Assembly: GCA_900108205.1 (NCBI GenBank)
Contig: FNUU01000001.1
Span: 62,001-126,000 of the forward strand
Origin: Eubacterium ruminantium
GTDB taxonomy: Bacteria > Bacillota > Clostridia > Lachnospirales > Lachnospiraceae
Length of the DNA: 64,000 nucleotides
Direction: 5' to 3'
Below are positions 17,588 through 28,171 of this stretch, in pieces (within the stretch, counting starts at the first letter, position 1; the number at the start of each line of letters is the position of its first letter). Position numbers and translations under genes: made by a program. The notes under the pieces were generated by a model. It saw only the letters and a program-made list of their open reading frames with translations. It had not been told where the DNA came from and searched no databases.

Positions 17588-19675
17588 ATGTACAAGAAAT
17601 TTGAAATGGAGCTTGCCGGCAGAACTCTCAGAGTTGATGTTGACAGAGTAGGCAAGCAGGCAAACGGAGCAGTGCTTATTCACTACGGAGATACAGTTGT
17701 TCTTTCAACAGCAACAGCTGCAAAGGAACCTAGAGAAGGTATCGATTTCTTCCCGCTTTCAGTAGAGTATAACGAGAAGATGTATGCAGTAGGCAAAATC
17801 CCTGGAGGATTTAACAAGCGTGAAGGCAAGGCTTCAGAAAACGCAACTCTTACATGTCGTGTAATCGATCGTCCTATGAGGCCTCTTTTCCCTAAGGATT
17901 ATCGTAACGACGTAACTCTTGAAAATCTCGTAATGTCAGTTGATCCTGAATGTGCACCGGAGCTTACAGCTATGCTCGGTACAGCTATTGCAGTATCAAT
18001 CTCTGATATTCCATTTGACGGTCCATGCGCAACAACTCAGGTAGGTCTTGTTGACGGGCAGTTTATTTTCAATCCAAATTCTACACAGAATCTTAATTCT
18101 GATCTTAAGCTTACAGTTGCTTCAACAAGAGAAAAAGTTATCATGATCGAAGCAGGAGCAAATCAGGTTCCTGAAGACAAGATGCTTGAAGCTATTTTTG
18201 CTGCTCATGAAGTTAACCAGAAGGTTATCGCATTTATCGACCAGATCGTTGCTGAGTGCGGAAAACCAAAGAGCAGCTATACAAGCTATGCAGTTCCTGA
18301 GGATCTTATGGCTGATATCATGGCTGAGTATCCTATGGAATCAATGGAAGAAGCTGTATTTACAGATGACAAGCAGACAAGAGAGAATAATATCTTCGCT
18401 ATGAAGGAAAAGCTTCGCGAGAAGTATGCTGAGAATGATGCTTGGCTCGGAAGACTTGATGATGCTTTATATCAGTATCAGAAGAAGACAGTTCGTAAGA
18501 TGATCCTTAAGGATCATAAGCGTCCTGACGGAAGAGCAATCAATCAGATCAGACCACTTGCTGCTGAAGTTGATCTTATTCCTAGAGTACATGGTTCTGC
18601 CATGTTCACAAGAGGACAGACACAAATCTGTGATGTTGTTACACTTGCTCCTCTTTCTGAGGCTCAGAAGGTTGAAGGACTTGATGTAAATGTAACAACT
18701 AAGAGATATATTCATCATTATAATTTCCCATCATATTCAGTTGGTGAGACAAAGGTTTCAAGAGGTCCTGGACGTCGTGAGATAGGTCATGGTGCACTTG
18801 CTGAGAGAGCTCTTCTTCCTGTTATTCCTTCAGAAGAAGTATTCCCATATGCAATCCGTGCAGTATCAGAGACATTTGAGTCAAATGGTTCTACATCTAT
18901 GGCTTCAACATGTGCTTCATGTATGTCTCTTATGGCAGCCGGTGTTCCTATTAAAGCTCCTGTAGCCGGAATCTCATGCGGACTTGTTACAGGTGAAACA
19001 GATGATGATTACGTAGTTCTTACTGATATTCAGGGCCTTGAAGACTTCTTCGGTGATATGGACTTCAAGGTTGCCGGTACTAAGGAAGGTATCACAGCTA
19101 TCCAGATGGATATCAAGATTCACGGACTTACACCTGATATTATCAGAGAGGCTATCAGAAGAACTAGAGAAGCAAGAGTATATATCCTTGATGAAGTAAT
19201 GCTTAAGTGTATTCCTGCGCCAAGACCGGAAGTAAATGAATATGCTCCTAAGATTGAAATGATGATGGTTGATCCTGAAAAGATCGGTGAAATCATCGGA
19301 CAGAAGGGCAAGACTATCAATGCTATCATTGATGAAACTGGAGTTAAGATTGATATCGATGACGACGGAAAGGTTTCTATCTGCGGCGTTGAGAAAGCCG
19401 GCATTGAGAGAGCTAAGGAGATCATTCATTCAATCGTTGATCCTATTGAAGTAGGAAAGACATATTCTGGTAAGGTTGTAAGAATCATGCCATTTGGTGC
19501 TTTTGTAGAGCTTTCTCCAAATAAGGACGGAATGATCCATATTTCAAAGCTTGATCAGAAGAGAGTTGCTAAAGTTGAGGATGTTGTAAACATTGGTGAC
19601 AATGTAAGAGTAAAGGTTCTTGAGGTGGACAGAATGGGTAAGATCAGCCTCAGCCTTAAGGATGCAGACAAATAA
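17588..19675 (+). CDS. pnp: Polyribonucleotide nucleotidyltransferase (PNPase)
   Basis: 3'-to-5' phosphorolytic exoribonuclease that degrades mRNA, releasing nucleoside diphosphates. 695 aa. Two RNase PH domains (about 10-210 and 310-540) carry IDRPMRPLFPKDYRNDV and GPGRREIGHGALAERAL; a KH domain has IGEIIGQKGKTINAI (about 560) and an S1 domain has GKVVRIMPFGAFVEL (about 625). Codon use is strongly biased (CTT, AAG), suggesting high expression. The GH94 gene follows by 32 bases with no terminator. Confidence 0.98.
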   Translation: MYKKFEMELAGRTLRVDVDRVGKQANGAVLIHYGDTVVLSTATAAKEPREGIDFFPLSVEYNEKMYAVGKIPGGFNKREGKASENATLTCRVIDRPMRPLFPKDYRNDVTLENLVMSVDPECAPELTAMLGTAIAVSISDIPFDGPCATTQVGLVDGQFIFNPNSTQNLNSDLKLTVASTREKVIMIEAGANQVPEDKMLEAIFAAHEVNQKVIAFIDQIVAECGKPKSSYTSYAVPEDLMADIMAEYPMESMEEAVFTDDKQTRENNIFAMKEKLREKYAENDAWLGRLDDALYQYQKKTVRKMILKDHKRPDGRAINQIRPLAAEVDLIPRVHGSAMFTRGQTQICDVVTLAPLSEAQKVEGLDVNVTTKRYIHHYNFPSYSVGETKVSRGPGRREIGHGALAERALLPVIPSEEVFPYAIRAVSETFESNGSTSMASTCASCMSLMAAGVPIKAPVAGISCGLVTGETDDDYVVLTDIQGLEDFFGDMDFKVAGTKEGITAIQMDIKIHGLTPDIIREAIRRTREARVYILDEVMLKCIPAPRPEVNEYAPKIEMMMVDPEKIGEIIGQKGKTINAIIDETGVKIDIDDDGKVSICGVEKAGIERAKEIIHSIVDPIEVGKTYSGKVVRIMPFGAFVELSPNKDGMIHISKLDQKRVAKVEDVVNIGDNVRVKVLEVDRMGKISLSLKDADK

Positions 19676-19707
19676 TAATTTAGCTACGGCGGGGAGAGAA
19701 GAGTTTA

Positions 19708-22107
19708 ATGAGATTTGGTTTTTTTGATGAGGTTAACAAGGAATATGTAATTGATAAGCCTAACACACCGGCACCTTGGGTAAATTACCTTGGTTCGCCA
19801 CTTTACGGTGCGATAATCTCGAATAATGCAGGTGGTTATAGTTTTGAGCAGTCCGGCGCAAACGGACGTATTATAAGATATGTCTTCAACAGCTTTGATC
19901 AGCCTGGAAGATATATCTATATCAGGGATAATGATACTAAGGATTACTGGTCAGCTTCATGGCAGCCTGTTGCAAAGCCTCTTGACAGCTACAAGAGTGA
20001 GTGCCGTCACGGAACCGGTTATACAAGAATGAAGGCAGAATATTCTGATATTGCTTCAGAGGTTCTCTATCTTGTACCACTTGATATGAAGTATGAGGTA
20101 TGGAAGACAAAGCTTACAAATAATTCTGATAAGCCAAGAAATCTTACTGTTTCAGGCTACTGCGAGTTCACAAACAACAACAATTACGAGCAGGATCAGG
20201 TAAACCTTCAGTATACACTTTTCATAACAAGAACATATTTCAGAGATAACCGCATCAGACAGGTTATCAATGAGAATGTTAAGAATAATTCAGTAAATGG
20301 TGATGCAGCTACAGACAGATTCTTCGGTCTTGCCGGCTCACCTGTATCATCATATACAGGAAGCAAGGAGGATTTCCTCGGATCATACAGAGGTTACGGA
20401 AATCCAATCGGTGTTGAGGAAGGAAATCTTGGCAATACTCTCAACTATAACAGCAATGCCTGCGGTGCACTTTCAACTGTTATCACACTTGCTCCTGGTG
20501 AGACAAAGGAGATAGCATTTATCCTCGGACAGAAGGATGATGAAGAAGCAGCAGCACTTGTTGAGAAGTATGCTGATCCGGGAGCTCAGGCTGAGGCAGA
20601 TTATGAAGAGCTCGTTAAGTGCTGGCATGAGAGACTTTCTCATCTTCAGGTTAAGACACCATGTGCAGAGTTCGATGAGATGGTTAATACATGGAATGCA
20701 TATCAGTGCTTCATGACATTCATCTGGTCAAGAGCAGCTTCATTTGTTTACTGCGGACAGAGAAACGGTTACGGATATCGTGATACAGTTCAGGATATTC
20801 AGGGTGTTATCCACCTTGCTCCTGAGATGGCAAAGGAGCAGATCACATTTATGCTTTCTGCTCAGGTATCTAACGGTGGCGGACTTCCACTTGTTAAGTA
20901 TACTCATAATCCTGGTCACGAGGATACACCGGATGATGCTTCATATGTTAAGGAAACAGGACATCCTGCATACAGAGCAGATGATGCACTCTGGCTCTTC
21001 CCAACAGTTTATAAGTATATTTCCGAGACAGGAGATACAGCTTACATCAATGAAATGATCCCTTATGCAGATAAGGACAGAGATAATGTATACGATCACC
21101 TTAAGAGAGCTATCGAGTTCTCTATGAACAGACTTGGTAATCATGATATGCCTGCCGGACTTCATGCAGACTGGAATGACTGCCTGAGACTTGGTAAGAA
21201 GGGTGAGTCTACATTTGTTGCTATGCAGCTTTATCTTGCATTCTCTATCATCGGAAAGTTCGCTGAATTCAAGGATGATACAGAGTATCTTGCATATGTT
21301 TCAAGAGAGCAGCGTGAACTCGGCAAGATCCTTAATGATCTTTGCTGGGAGGACGACAGATTCATCAGAGGCTTCACAGAGAAGGGTGATGTTATCGGTT
21401 CTAAGAAGGATCCTGAAGCAAGCATGTGGCTCAATCCACAGAGCTGGTCTGTAATAAGCGGACTTGCTACCAAGGAGCAGGCTGAGAAGGCTCTTGAATC
21501 AGTTCACAGAGAACTTGCAACAGAAAATGGTGCTATGCTTATGGCACCTGCTTATAGAAATCATGCATTTGACGGAGCTCTTATGCTTCTCTTCAATGCA
21601 TCAACCAAGGAAAATGGTGGTATCTTCTCACAGCCACAGGGATGGCTCATCCTTGCAGAGGCTCTTATGGGACATGGTAACAGAGCTATGGAATACTACC
21701 TTGACTGTGCACCTTCAGCAATGAATGACAAGGCAGAGATCAGAAAGCTTGAGCCTTACTGCCATGGACAGTTCACAGAAGGAAAGGACAGCCCATTCTT
21801 CGGAAGAGCACATGTTCACTGGCTTACAGGAACAGCTTCAACCGTTATGGTTGGTTCGGTAGAAGGTATACTTGGTCTCAGACCTGACTTCGCCGGAATT
21901 CGTATTTCACCTTCAATCCCATCAGACTGGAAGGAATTTGAGATGAAGAAGTTCTTCAGAGGAAAGTGGCTTAATATTAAGGTTGTAAATGAAAATGGAG
22001 CCGAATCGGGAGTTAAGAGTCTTACTCTCAACGGCGATACTATTGATGGAGATTATATCCTTGCAAGAGATCTTAAGGATGTAAATGATATAGTAGTTAC
22101 ATTATAA
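19708..22107 (+). CDS. GH94 beta-glycoside phosphorylase, probably cellobiose phosphorylase
   Basis: Cleaves a beta-1,4 disaccharide with inorganic phosphate to glucose-1-phosphate and a free sugar, in the cytoplasm (no signal peptide). 799 aa. The N-terminal beta-sandwich starts FGFFDEVNKEYVI and contains PAPWVNYLG and NNAGGYSF. The (alpha/alpha)6 barrel holds the catalytic Asp in HADWNDCLRLG (about 485-495), and the phosphate-site region includes ASMWLNPQSWSVISGLA and FGRAHVHWLTGTAS. ADWND is shared by cellobiose and N,N'-diacetylchitobiose phosphorylases, so substrate is not proved; the cellulase nearby favours cellobiose. Codon use is as biased as that of pnp. The ribosome binding site is GGGGAGA. 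Confidence 0.88.
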   Translation: MRFGFFDEVNKEYVIDKPNTPAPWVNYLGSPLYGAIISNNAGGYSFEQSGANGRIIRYVFNSFDQPGRYIYIRDNDTKDYWSASWQPVAKPLDSYKSECRHGTGYTRMKAEYSDIASEVLYLVPLDMKYEVWKTKLTNNSDKPRNLTVSGYCEFTNNNNYEQDQVNLQYTLFITRTYFRDNRIRQVINENVKNNSVNGDAATDRFFGLAGSPVSSYTGSKEDFLGSYRGYGNPIGVEEGNLGNTLNYNSNACGALSTVITLAPGETKEIAFILGQKDDEEAAALVEKYADPGAQAEADYEELVKCWHERLSHLQVKTPCAEFDEMVNTWNAYQCFMTFIWSRAASFVYCGQRNGYGYRDTVQDIQGVIHLAPEMAKEQITFMLSAQVSNGGGLPLVKYTHNPGHEDTPDDASYVKETGHPAYRADDALWLFPTVYKYISETGDTAYINEMIPYADKDRDNVYDHLKRAIEFSMNRLGNHDMPAGLHADWNDCLRLGKKGESTFVAMQLYLAFSIIGKFAEFKDDTEYLAYVSREQRELGKILNDLCWEDDRFIRGFTEKGDVIGSKKDPEASMWLNPQSWSVISGLATKEQAEKALESVHRELATENGAMLMAPAYRNHAFDGALMLLFNASTKENGGIFSQPQGWLILAEALMGHGNRAMEYYLDCAPSAMNDKAEIRKLEPYCHGQFTEGKDSPFFGRAHVHWLTGTASTVMVGSVEGILGLRPDFAGIRISPSIPSDWKEFEMKKFFRGKWLNIKVVNENGAESGVKSLTLNGDTIDGDYILARDLKDVNDIVVTL

Positions 22108-22113
22108 TCAATA

Positions 22114-22150
22114 TCCCTCCGTTTGATGAAATACTCAGGCGGAGGGGTTT
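22114..22150 (+). terminator. Probable weak terminator after the GH94 gene
   Basis: CCCTCCG pairs with CGGAGGG across an 18-base loop. Only three T residues follow, so termination may be partial and ftsK may receive read-through. Confidence 0.5.
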
Positions 22151-22182
22151 GAAATTTTCTTGGTATTCAGGGAGGAAACAGA

Positions 22183-25100
22183 ATGGCTGCAAAAACTCAG
22201 GGCAGTTCAGCTATAAAAAGTACAAGCACCTCAAGGAGCAGCAGGAGTTCATCCGGAACACGTAAAAGTACTCCAAACAGCAGAAGTACAGCAAACAGAA
22301 AAAGTTCATCAACTTCAAAGGCAACGAAAAATACAGTTATAGAACCGGAAAATGATCCGGCAAAGGCAGAGAGACAGAAGGAAATATATCTTTTTGCTTT
22401 TCTTGCTGTATCTGTTTTTTTGCTGCTCAGTAATTTTAATCTCTGCGGAGTTGTCGGAAGAGTTATTTCCGGATTTTTCTTTGGCCTTTTCGGAACCATA
22501 ACCTACCTCATACCTTTTTATCTGTTCTTTTCTGCAGCATACCTTCTTTCAAATGGTACAAAAAAGAAGGTTCTGAAGAAGATAATATGGATAGGTATTG
22601 CCCTGATCCTGGTTGCCTTTATTACCCAGATTATCGTTGGCGCAGAAGGTGTTACAATAAAAACACTCTATTTGGAGGGCTACAAACATAAGAAGGGCGG
22701 CGGTGTTTTGTTCGGCGGACTTCTGTCACTCTTATATAAGCTTATCGGTAAGGTGGGCTGTATAATCTTTTCAGTTCTGTTTGTCTTGGTAGCTATAATA
22801 GAGATTATAAATGTTTCTCTGATCCAGCTTGTTAAGAGCTTTGGCAGCAGCTTTAAGAATACTGCCAATTACGGAAGATCAGAAGATGACGATGAATATG
22901 AATATGACTATTATGATGACGATGACTCATACTACGAGACACGAAGCAGTGAGCCTAAGCATATTTTAAATAATACAACCATACTAGAGGATAAAACGGA
23001 TTTAACTGCTGATGACAGTAATTCTGTTTTGTCAAACAGTGGAAGATCAAAAAAGAAAAAGAAGAAAAAAGTCGTATATCCTGCAGAACAGTCGGTTGAA
23101 ATAGCTGATGAAGATGTTAAGGATATATATACAAATAAATCTGATAATAAAGTAATGCCTGATTTCCTTAAGGACAGTCATGAAAAAGTAAGAAAGAATA
23201 AAAAATCAGACAGTACAAGCTCTGAGGATGCATATTCGGCAATATCAGGACTTTCAAGCTATGGAATGGTTGACAGATCCGAAAGATATACAGGGGCCGA
23301 AGAAGCAGGAAATGTATCTTCAGATTATGATGGATATGGTAATAATGGACCATTTGGTTCTGCAAATAATGTGGCTGCAGCTTCTGACTATGTAGATACA
23401 TATAATGAAGCAGAAATGAACGAGCTTACACCGGACCTTGATAACGGTTCAAGAGTTGATAAGGAACCGGGTAAGACCGGAATCCACAGAAGAGAGCATC
23501 CGATAAAGACGGATATTTTCGATCTTAAGCCGGTTAAAGATCCATATGCTTCAAGAGAGCAGAAGACATCATTTGCTTCTTCCGGTATGAAAAAAGAATC
23601 CGTAGACTCAAGAAATGATGAGTATTTCGGCTCCGACAGTTTGTCAGAAGATAAAAAATATTTGGATGATATTTTTGAGGATTCTGATACATCAAACGTA
23701 TCGGAAGAAGAACGTTTGGAGGATACTGTAAAAACTTTCAGGTCTGATAAAAATATCAAATCTGATACAGTTTCAGATAATAATTCAGCTGTATCAAGTG
23801 ATTCAAGTATATCAAGTGTGTCGAGTATATCAAGTGCATTAAGATCATCCGGAACATCTGATACTTCATCTGCTTCCGATAAAGCAGAAACGGCTGTAAA
23901 GAAAAAAGAATACAGATTCCCGCCTGTTTCACTTCTTCATATAGGTAAAAGCACACATTCCAAGAGCAATGATGATGCGGTCAGGGAAAATGGTATAAAG
24001 CTTAAGGAAACTCTTGAAAGCTTCGGCGTAAATGTAACAATCACTGATTACAGCGTCGGACCTGCGGTTACAAGATATGAGCTTCAGCCTGAGCAGGGTG
24101 TGAAGGTCAGCAAGATAGTCAGTCTTCAGGATGATATAAAGCTTGCACTTGCTGCGGCCGATATAAGAATAGAAGCACCTATTCCGGGTAAACCGGCAGT
24201 AGGTATTGAGATTCCTAACAAAGAAAATCAGAAGGTATATTTCCGTGAACTTATTGAAAGCGATAAGTTCAAGGAGAACAGTTCAAAGGTTGCATTTGCA
24301 GTTGGTAAGGATATAGGCGGTCAGGTCATAGTTACCGATATTGCCAAGATGCCGCATCTTCTCATTGCAGGTGCTACAGGCTCGGGTAAATCAGTTTGTG
24401 TAAATACTATAATAATGAGTATCTTATATAAGGCTAAGCCGGATGATGTTAAACTTATCATGGTGGATCCGAAGATGGTTGAATTAACAGCCTATAACGG
24501 TATTCCGCATCTACTGATTCCGGTAGTGACCGATCCTAAAAAGGCGGCAGGAGCTCTTAACTGGGCGGTTGTGGAAATGACCAATCGTTATCAGCTTTTT
24601 GCAAAATATAATGTGAGAAATATTAAGGGCTTTAATCAGAAGGTTGAGTCTGAAGGACCTAAGGACGATGATCCGATGTTCAGAAGACTTCCTCAGATCG
24701 TTGTAATAGTAGATGAGCTTGCGGATCTTATGATGGTTGCTCATGCAGAGGTAGAGGATGCGATAATACGTCTCTGTCAGCTTGCGAGAGCGGCAGGAAT
24801 TCATTTGATCATTGCTACTCAGAGACCTTCTGTAGATGTTATTACAGGTCTTATTAAAGCAAATGTACCATCAAGAATTGCATTTGCAGTTTCTTCCGGC
24901 GTTGATTCAAGAACTATCCTTGATATGAACGGCGCTGAAAAACTCCTTGGTAAAGGAGATATGCTTTTCTATCCTACAGGCTATCCGAAGCCGGTGCGTG
25001 TACAGGGTGCACTTATTGAAGATGAAGAGGTCGTTTCTATAGTTGAATATATTAAAAAATATAATGATGGTTCATATGATGAGTCCGTCAGTCAGTCTAT

Positions 25101-25377
25101 AGAAAACAGCACAGCCTCTGCTTCAGGCCAGAAGGCTTCAGGTGAAGGTGATGAAGACCGATATGATGAATTCTTCGAGGATGCAGCTAGACTTGTTATT
25201 GAGAAAGACAAGGCTTCTATAGGAAATCTTCAAAGAGTATTTAGAATAGGCTTTAACAGAGCTGCCAGAATAATGGATCAGCTCGCAGAGGCCGGTGTAG
25301 TAGGTCCTGAAGAGGGTACAAAGCCAAGAAAGATTCTTATGACCATGGATCAGTTTGATGATTTCATGAGTCTTTGA
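22183..25377 (+). CDS. ftsK: DNA translocase FtsK/SpoIIIE
   Basis: Membrane-anchored motor that pumps DNA through the septum. 1064 aa. A Ser/Thr/Arg-rich head (1-55) precedes about four membrane helices (65-220). A long linker rich in Ser, Asp, Lys and Tyr (about 230-575) follows, then the RecA-like motor with Walker [10 protein letters not shown] (about 729) and Walker [14 protein letters not shown]. The C-terminal winged-helix gamma domain ([22 protein letters not shown]) reads KOPS/SRS sites. The linker is longer than in Bacillus SpoIIIE (total about 790 aa). It partners functionally with XerD. Confidence 0.96.
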   Translation: MAAKTQGSSAIKSTSTSRSSRSSSGTRKSTPNSRSTANRKSSSTSKATKNTVIEPENDPAKAERQKEIYLFAFLAVSVFLLLSNFNLCGVVGRVISGFFFGLFGTITYLIPFYLFFSAAYLLSNGTKKKVLKKIIWIGIALILVAFITQIIVGAEGVTIKTLYLEGYKHKKGGGVLFGGLLSLLYKLIGKVGCIIFSVLFVLVAIIEIINVSLIQLVKSFGSSFKNTANYGRSEDDDEYEYDYYDDDDSYYETRSSEPKHILNNTTILEDKTDLTADDSNSVLSNSGRSKKKKKKKVVYPAEQSVEIADEDVKDIYTNKSDNKVMPDFLKDSHEKVRKNKKSDSTSSEDAYSAISGLSSYGMVDRSERYTGAEEAGNVSSDYDGYGNNGPFGSANNVAAASDYVDTYNEAEMNELTPDLDNGSRVDKEPGKTGIHRREHPIKTDIFDLKPVKDPYASREQKTSFASSGMKKESVDSRNDEYFGSDSLSEDKKYLDDIFEDSDTSNVSEEERLEDTVKTFRSDKNIKSDTVSDNNSAVSSDSSISSVSSISSALRSSGTSDTSSASDKAETAVKKKEYRFPPVSLLHIGKSTHSKSNDDAVRENGIKLKETLESFGVNVTITDYSVGPAVTRYELQPEQGVKVSKIVSLQDDIKLALAAADIRIEAPIPGKPAVGIEIPNKENQKVYFRELIESDKFKENSSKVAFAVGKDIGGQVIVTDIAKMPHLLIAGATGSGKSVCVNTIIMSILYKAKPDDVKLIMVDPKMVELTAYNGIPHLLIPVVTDPKKAAGALNWAVVEMTNRYQLFAKYNVRNIKGFNQKVESEGPKDDDPMFRRLPQIVVIVDELADLMMVAHAEVEDAIIRLCQLARAAGIHLIIATQRPSVDVITGLIKANVPSRIAFAVSSGVDSRTILDMNGAEKLLGKGDMLFYPTGYPKPVRVQGALIEDEEVVSIVEYIKKYNDGSYDESVSQSIENSTASASGQKASGEGDEDRYDEFFEDAARLVIEKDKASIGNLQRVFRIGFNRAARIMDQLAEAGVVGPEEGTKPRKILMTMDQFDDFMSL

Positions 25378-25388
25378 AAGGAGTATAT

Positions 25389-27059
25389 ATGTTAAGTGAT
25401 ATTGAGATTGCACAGCAGGCAAAAATGAAGAAGATAAGAGAGGTAGCCGAAACTATTGGACTTGGTGAGGATGATATCGAGCTTTACGGTAATTATATGG
25501 CTAAAATCTCTGATTCTGCACTTGAGAGACTTGAAAACAATGAGGATGGCAAGCTGATTCTTGTTACTGCGATCAATCCGACACCTGCAGGTGAAGGTAA
25601 GACAACAGTTACAATCGGTCTCGGACAGGGTCTTTGCAGACTTGGGAAAAATGCGGTAGTAACCCTCAGAGAGCCTTCACTTGGACCATGCTTTGGTGTT
25701 AAGGGAGGTGCAGCAGGCGGCGGCTACTCACAGGTGGTTCCGATGGACAAGCTGAATCTTCATTTTACAGGTGATTTTCATGCGATAACTTCCGCAAATA
25801 ACCTTCTTTGTGCAGTTCTTGATAATCATCTTCAGCAGGGTAATCAGCTGGGTATAGATCCTAAGAGGGTTGTTATCAAAAGATGTCTTGATATGAATGA
25901 CAGAGCACTCAGAAATATAACAATTGGTCTTGGGGCAAGAACTGACGGAGTTGTGAGAGAAGATCATTTTATAATAACTGTTGCATCAGAGGTTATGGCT
26001 ATTCTCTGTCTTGCAAATGATCTGTCTGACCTTAAGCGTCGCCTCAGCAGGATGATAGTTGCATATACCTATGCAAATGAACCTGTTACAGCCGAGGATC
26101 TTAATTGTGTTGGTGCCATGGCGCTTCTTCTTAAGGATGCGATCAGACCTAACCTGATTCAGACACTTGAGAATACCCCTGCTATCGTACATGGAGGACC
26201 TTTCGCAAATATTGCTCATGGATGTAATTCGATAAGAGCAACTCAGACAGCGCTTAAGCTAGCTGATTATGTTATAACAGAGGCTGGATTCGGGGCTGAT
26301 CTCGGAGCTGAAAAATTCCTTGATATAAAGTGCAGAAAGGGTCATTTGAAGCCTGACTGCGTAGTACTTGTGGCTACTGTACGTGCTCTTAAATATAATG
26401 GCGGAGTTAAGAAAGAAGAGCTTTCAACAGAAAATATGGAAGCATTGGAAAAAGGTATCGTAAATCTCGGAAAGCACATCGAGAACCTTAAAAAATTTGG
26501 TGTTCCTGTTGTTGTAACGCTCAATAAATTTATATCAGATACTGATAAAGAGCTTGAATTTGTAAAGAAATATTGTGAAGATTATGACTGCTCCATGACT
26601 GTTTCTGAAGTCTGGGAGAAGGGCGGAGAAGGAGGACTTGCTCTTGCAGAGGATGTTCTTAAAACTCTTGAAACAAAGAAATCAGAGTTTAAACCGCTTT
26701 ATGAGGACAGTCTTTCAATAACAGAAAAGATTAAATGTATAGCGAAAGAAATATATGGCGCAAAGGATATCTCACTTTCGAAGAGTTCGGAAAATGCAAT
26801 TAGGAAGATTGAGGAAATGGGCTTTGGCGGCTTCCCTGTATGTATGGCAAAGACTCAGTATTCCCTTTCGGATGATCCGGCACTTCTCGGAAGACCTGAA
26901 GGCTTTACGCTTAATATCAGAGAGGTTTATGTTTCGGCAGGTGCAGGCTTTGTTGTTGCACTGACAGGTTCTATCATGACCATGCCGGGACTTCCTAAGC
27001 ATCCTGCGGCTGAAAATATAACTATAGATGACAACGGAGTTATTTCAGGCTTGTTCTAA
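25389..27059 (+). CDS. fhs: Formate-tetrahydrofolate ligase
   Basis: Makes 10-formyl-THF from formate, THF and ATP, feeding purine synthesis and one-carbon metabolism. ATG 25389 with AAAGGAG five bases upstream gives 556 aa, the normal length; a TTG overlapping the ftsK stop would add five residues. The P-loop is [18 protein letters not shown]. Other signatures are [22 protein letters not shown] shortened here to [33 protein letters not shown], and [12 protein letters not shown] near the end. The binding site overlaps the ftsK stop, and folD follows, completing the pathway. Confidence 0.98.
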   Translation: MLSDIEIAQQAKMKKIREVAETIGLGEDDIELYGNYMAKISDSALERLENNEDGKLILVTAINPTPAGEGKTTVTIGLGQGLCRLGKNAVVTLREPSLGPCFGVKGGAAGGGYSQVVPMDKLNLHFTGDFHAITSANNLLCAVLDNHLQQGNQLGIDPKRVVIKRCLDMNDRALRNITIGLGARTDGVVREDHFIITVASEVMAILCLANDLSDLKRRLSRMIVAYTYANEPVTAEDLNCVGAMALLLKDAIRPNLIQTLENTPAIVHGGPFANIAHGCNSIRATQTALKLADYVITEAGFGADLGAEKFLDIKCRKGHLKPDCVVLVATVRALKYNGGVKKEELSTENMEALEKGIVNLGKHIENLKKFGVPVVVTLNKFISDTDKELEFVKKYCEDYDCSMTVSEVWEKGGEGGLALAEDVLKTLETKKSEFKPLYEDSLSITEKIKCIAKEIYGAKDISLSKSSENAIRKIEEMGFGGFPVCMAKTQYSLSDDPALLGRPEGFTLNIREVYVSAGAGFVVALTGSIMTMPGLPKHPAAENITIDDNGVISGLF

Positions 27060-27316
27060 ATATATTTTTTAATATTTTATATGCATATTTATCAATATTT
27101 TATATGCATATTTATAAAAATACAGAATATTATATTTTAAATGTAAATATATCAGAATAGCAGAATAATAACTATTAGAAATAGTATATCCCGAAAAAGA
27201 GATATATTCTCTATAACAGTTAATCATCACATTTTCGGGTATTGGTACAGAAATAGTATTAGTATTTTAAGAAGTATAAAAACAGATTATTATTACTGTA
27301 ATAAAAGGAGAAGAAG
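27060..27316. other. AT-rich gap with tandem 23-base repeat and a hairpin
   Basis: Two copies of a 23-base unit (AATATTTTATATGCATATTT plus three bases) lie at 27071-27093 and 27094-27116. Further on CCCGAAAA (about 27191) pairs with TTTTCGGG (27232-27239) and encloses AGAGA/TCTCT, which may be an fhs terminator or a folD leader element. No folate riboswitch was recognised. Confidence 0.5.
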
Positions 27317-28168
27317 ATGGCTGAAATTATTGATGGAAAGCAGATCTCACTTGATATCAAGGATGAGATAAAGGATAAGGTTGCCTGGCTTAAGGGCAAG
27401 GATATTGAGGTTACTCTTGCTGTAATTCTTGTGGGAAATGATCCTGCATCAACAGTATATGTAAAAAATAAAAAACTTGCCTGTGAATATACAGGGATTA
27501 AGTCTCTTTCATATGAGCTTCCTGAGGAGACGACAGAGGAAGAGCTTTTAAAGCTTATTGATGAGCTTAATGCTGATAAAAAGGTAAATGGTATTCTGGT
27601 TCAGCTGCCGCTTCCAAAGCATATAAAGGAAGATGCTGTAATCAAGAGAATATCTCCTGATAAGGACGTTGATGGCTTCCATCCTGAAAGTGTCGGAAGA
27701 CTCAGTATTGGTGAAAGAGGATTTGTATCATGCACTCCTGCAGGTATCATTCAGCTTCTTAAGAGAAGCAAGGTTGATATCGACGGTGCTGAATGTGTCG
27801 TAGTCGGAAGAAGCAATATAGTAGGTAAGCCAATGGCTATGCTTCTTATAAGAGAAAATGGTACGGTTACTGTATGTCATTCAAGAACAAAGGATCTTAA
27901 GGAAGTTACAAAGCGAGCAGACATTCTTGTAGTAGCTATCGGTAAGCCGGAGTTTATTGATGCTTCTTATGTTAAAGAGGGAGCAGTTGTAATCGATGTA
28001 GGTATCCATAGAAAAGAAGGAAAAAAACTTTGCGGAGATGTAAATTATGCATCGGTTGAACCGGTTTGTTCAAAGATAACTCCTGTACCGGGCGGTGTAG
28101 GACCTATGACTATCGCAATGCTTATGTATAATTGTTATGAAGCTGCATTAATGCAGAATGGATTATAA
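27317..28168 (+). CDS. folD: Methylene-THF dehydrogenase / methenyl-THF cyclohydrolase FolD
   Basis: Bifunctional enzyme linking 5,10-methylene-THF and 10-formyl-THF with NADP. 283 aa, standard. The catalytic Tyr and Lys lie in STVYVKNKKLACEYTGI, followed by GILVQLPLPKHI, PDKDVDGFHPESVGRL and the Rossmann motif VVGRSNIVGKPMAMLL, and PVPGGVGPMTIAMLMYN at the end. AAAGGAGAAG precedes the ATG. It lies just behind fhs but probably has its own promoter in the gap. Confidence 0.98.
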   Translation: MAEIIDGKQISLDIKDEIKDKVAWLKGKDIEVTLAVILVGNDPASTVYVKNKKLACEYTGIKSLSYELPEETTEEELLKLIDELNADKKVNGILVQLPLPKHIKEDAVIKRISPDKDVDGFHPESVGRLSIGERGFVSCTPAGIIQLLKRSKVDIDGAECVVVGRSNIVGKPMAMLLIRENGTVTVCHSRTKDLKEVTKRADILVVAIGKPEFIDASYVKEGAVVIDVGIHRKEGKKLCGDVNYASVEPVCSKITPVPGGVGPMTIAMLMYNCYEAALMQNGL

Positions 28169-28171
28169 AAA

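Noticed and set aside
27060-27316. Possible tetrahydrofolate riboswitch upstream of folD
   Set aside because: The gene context fits but the conserved bases of known THF aptamers were not found; only a simple hairpin and a tandem repeat are visible.
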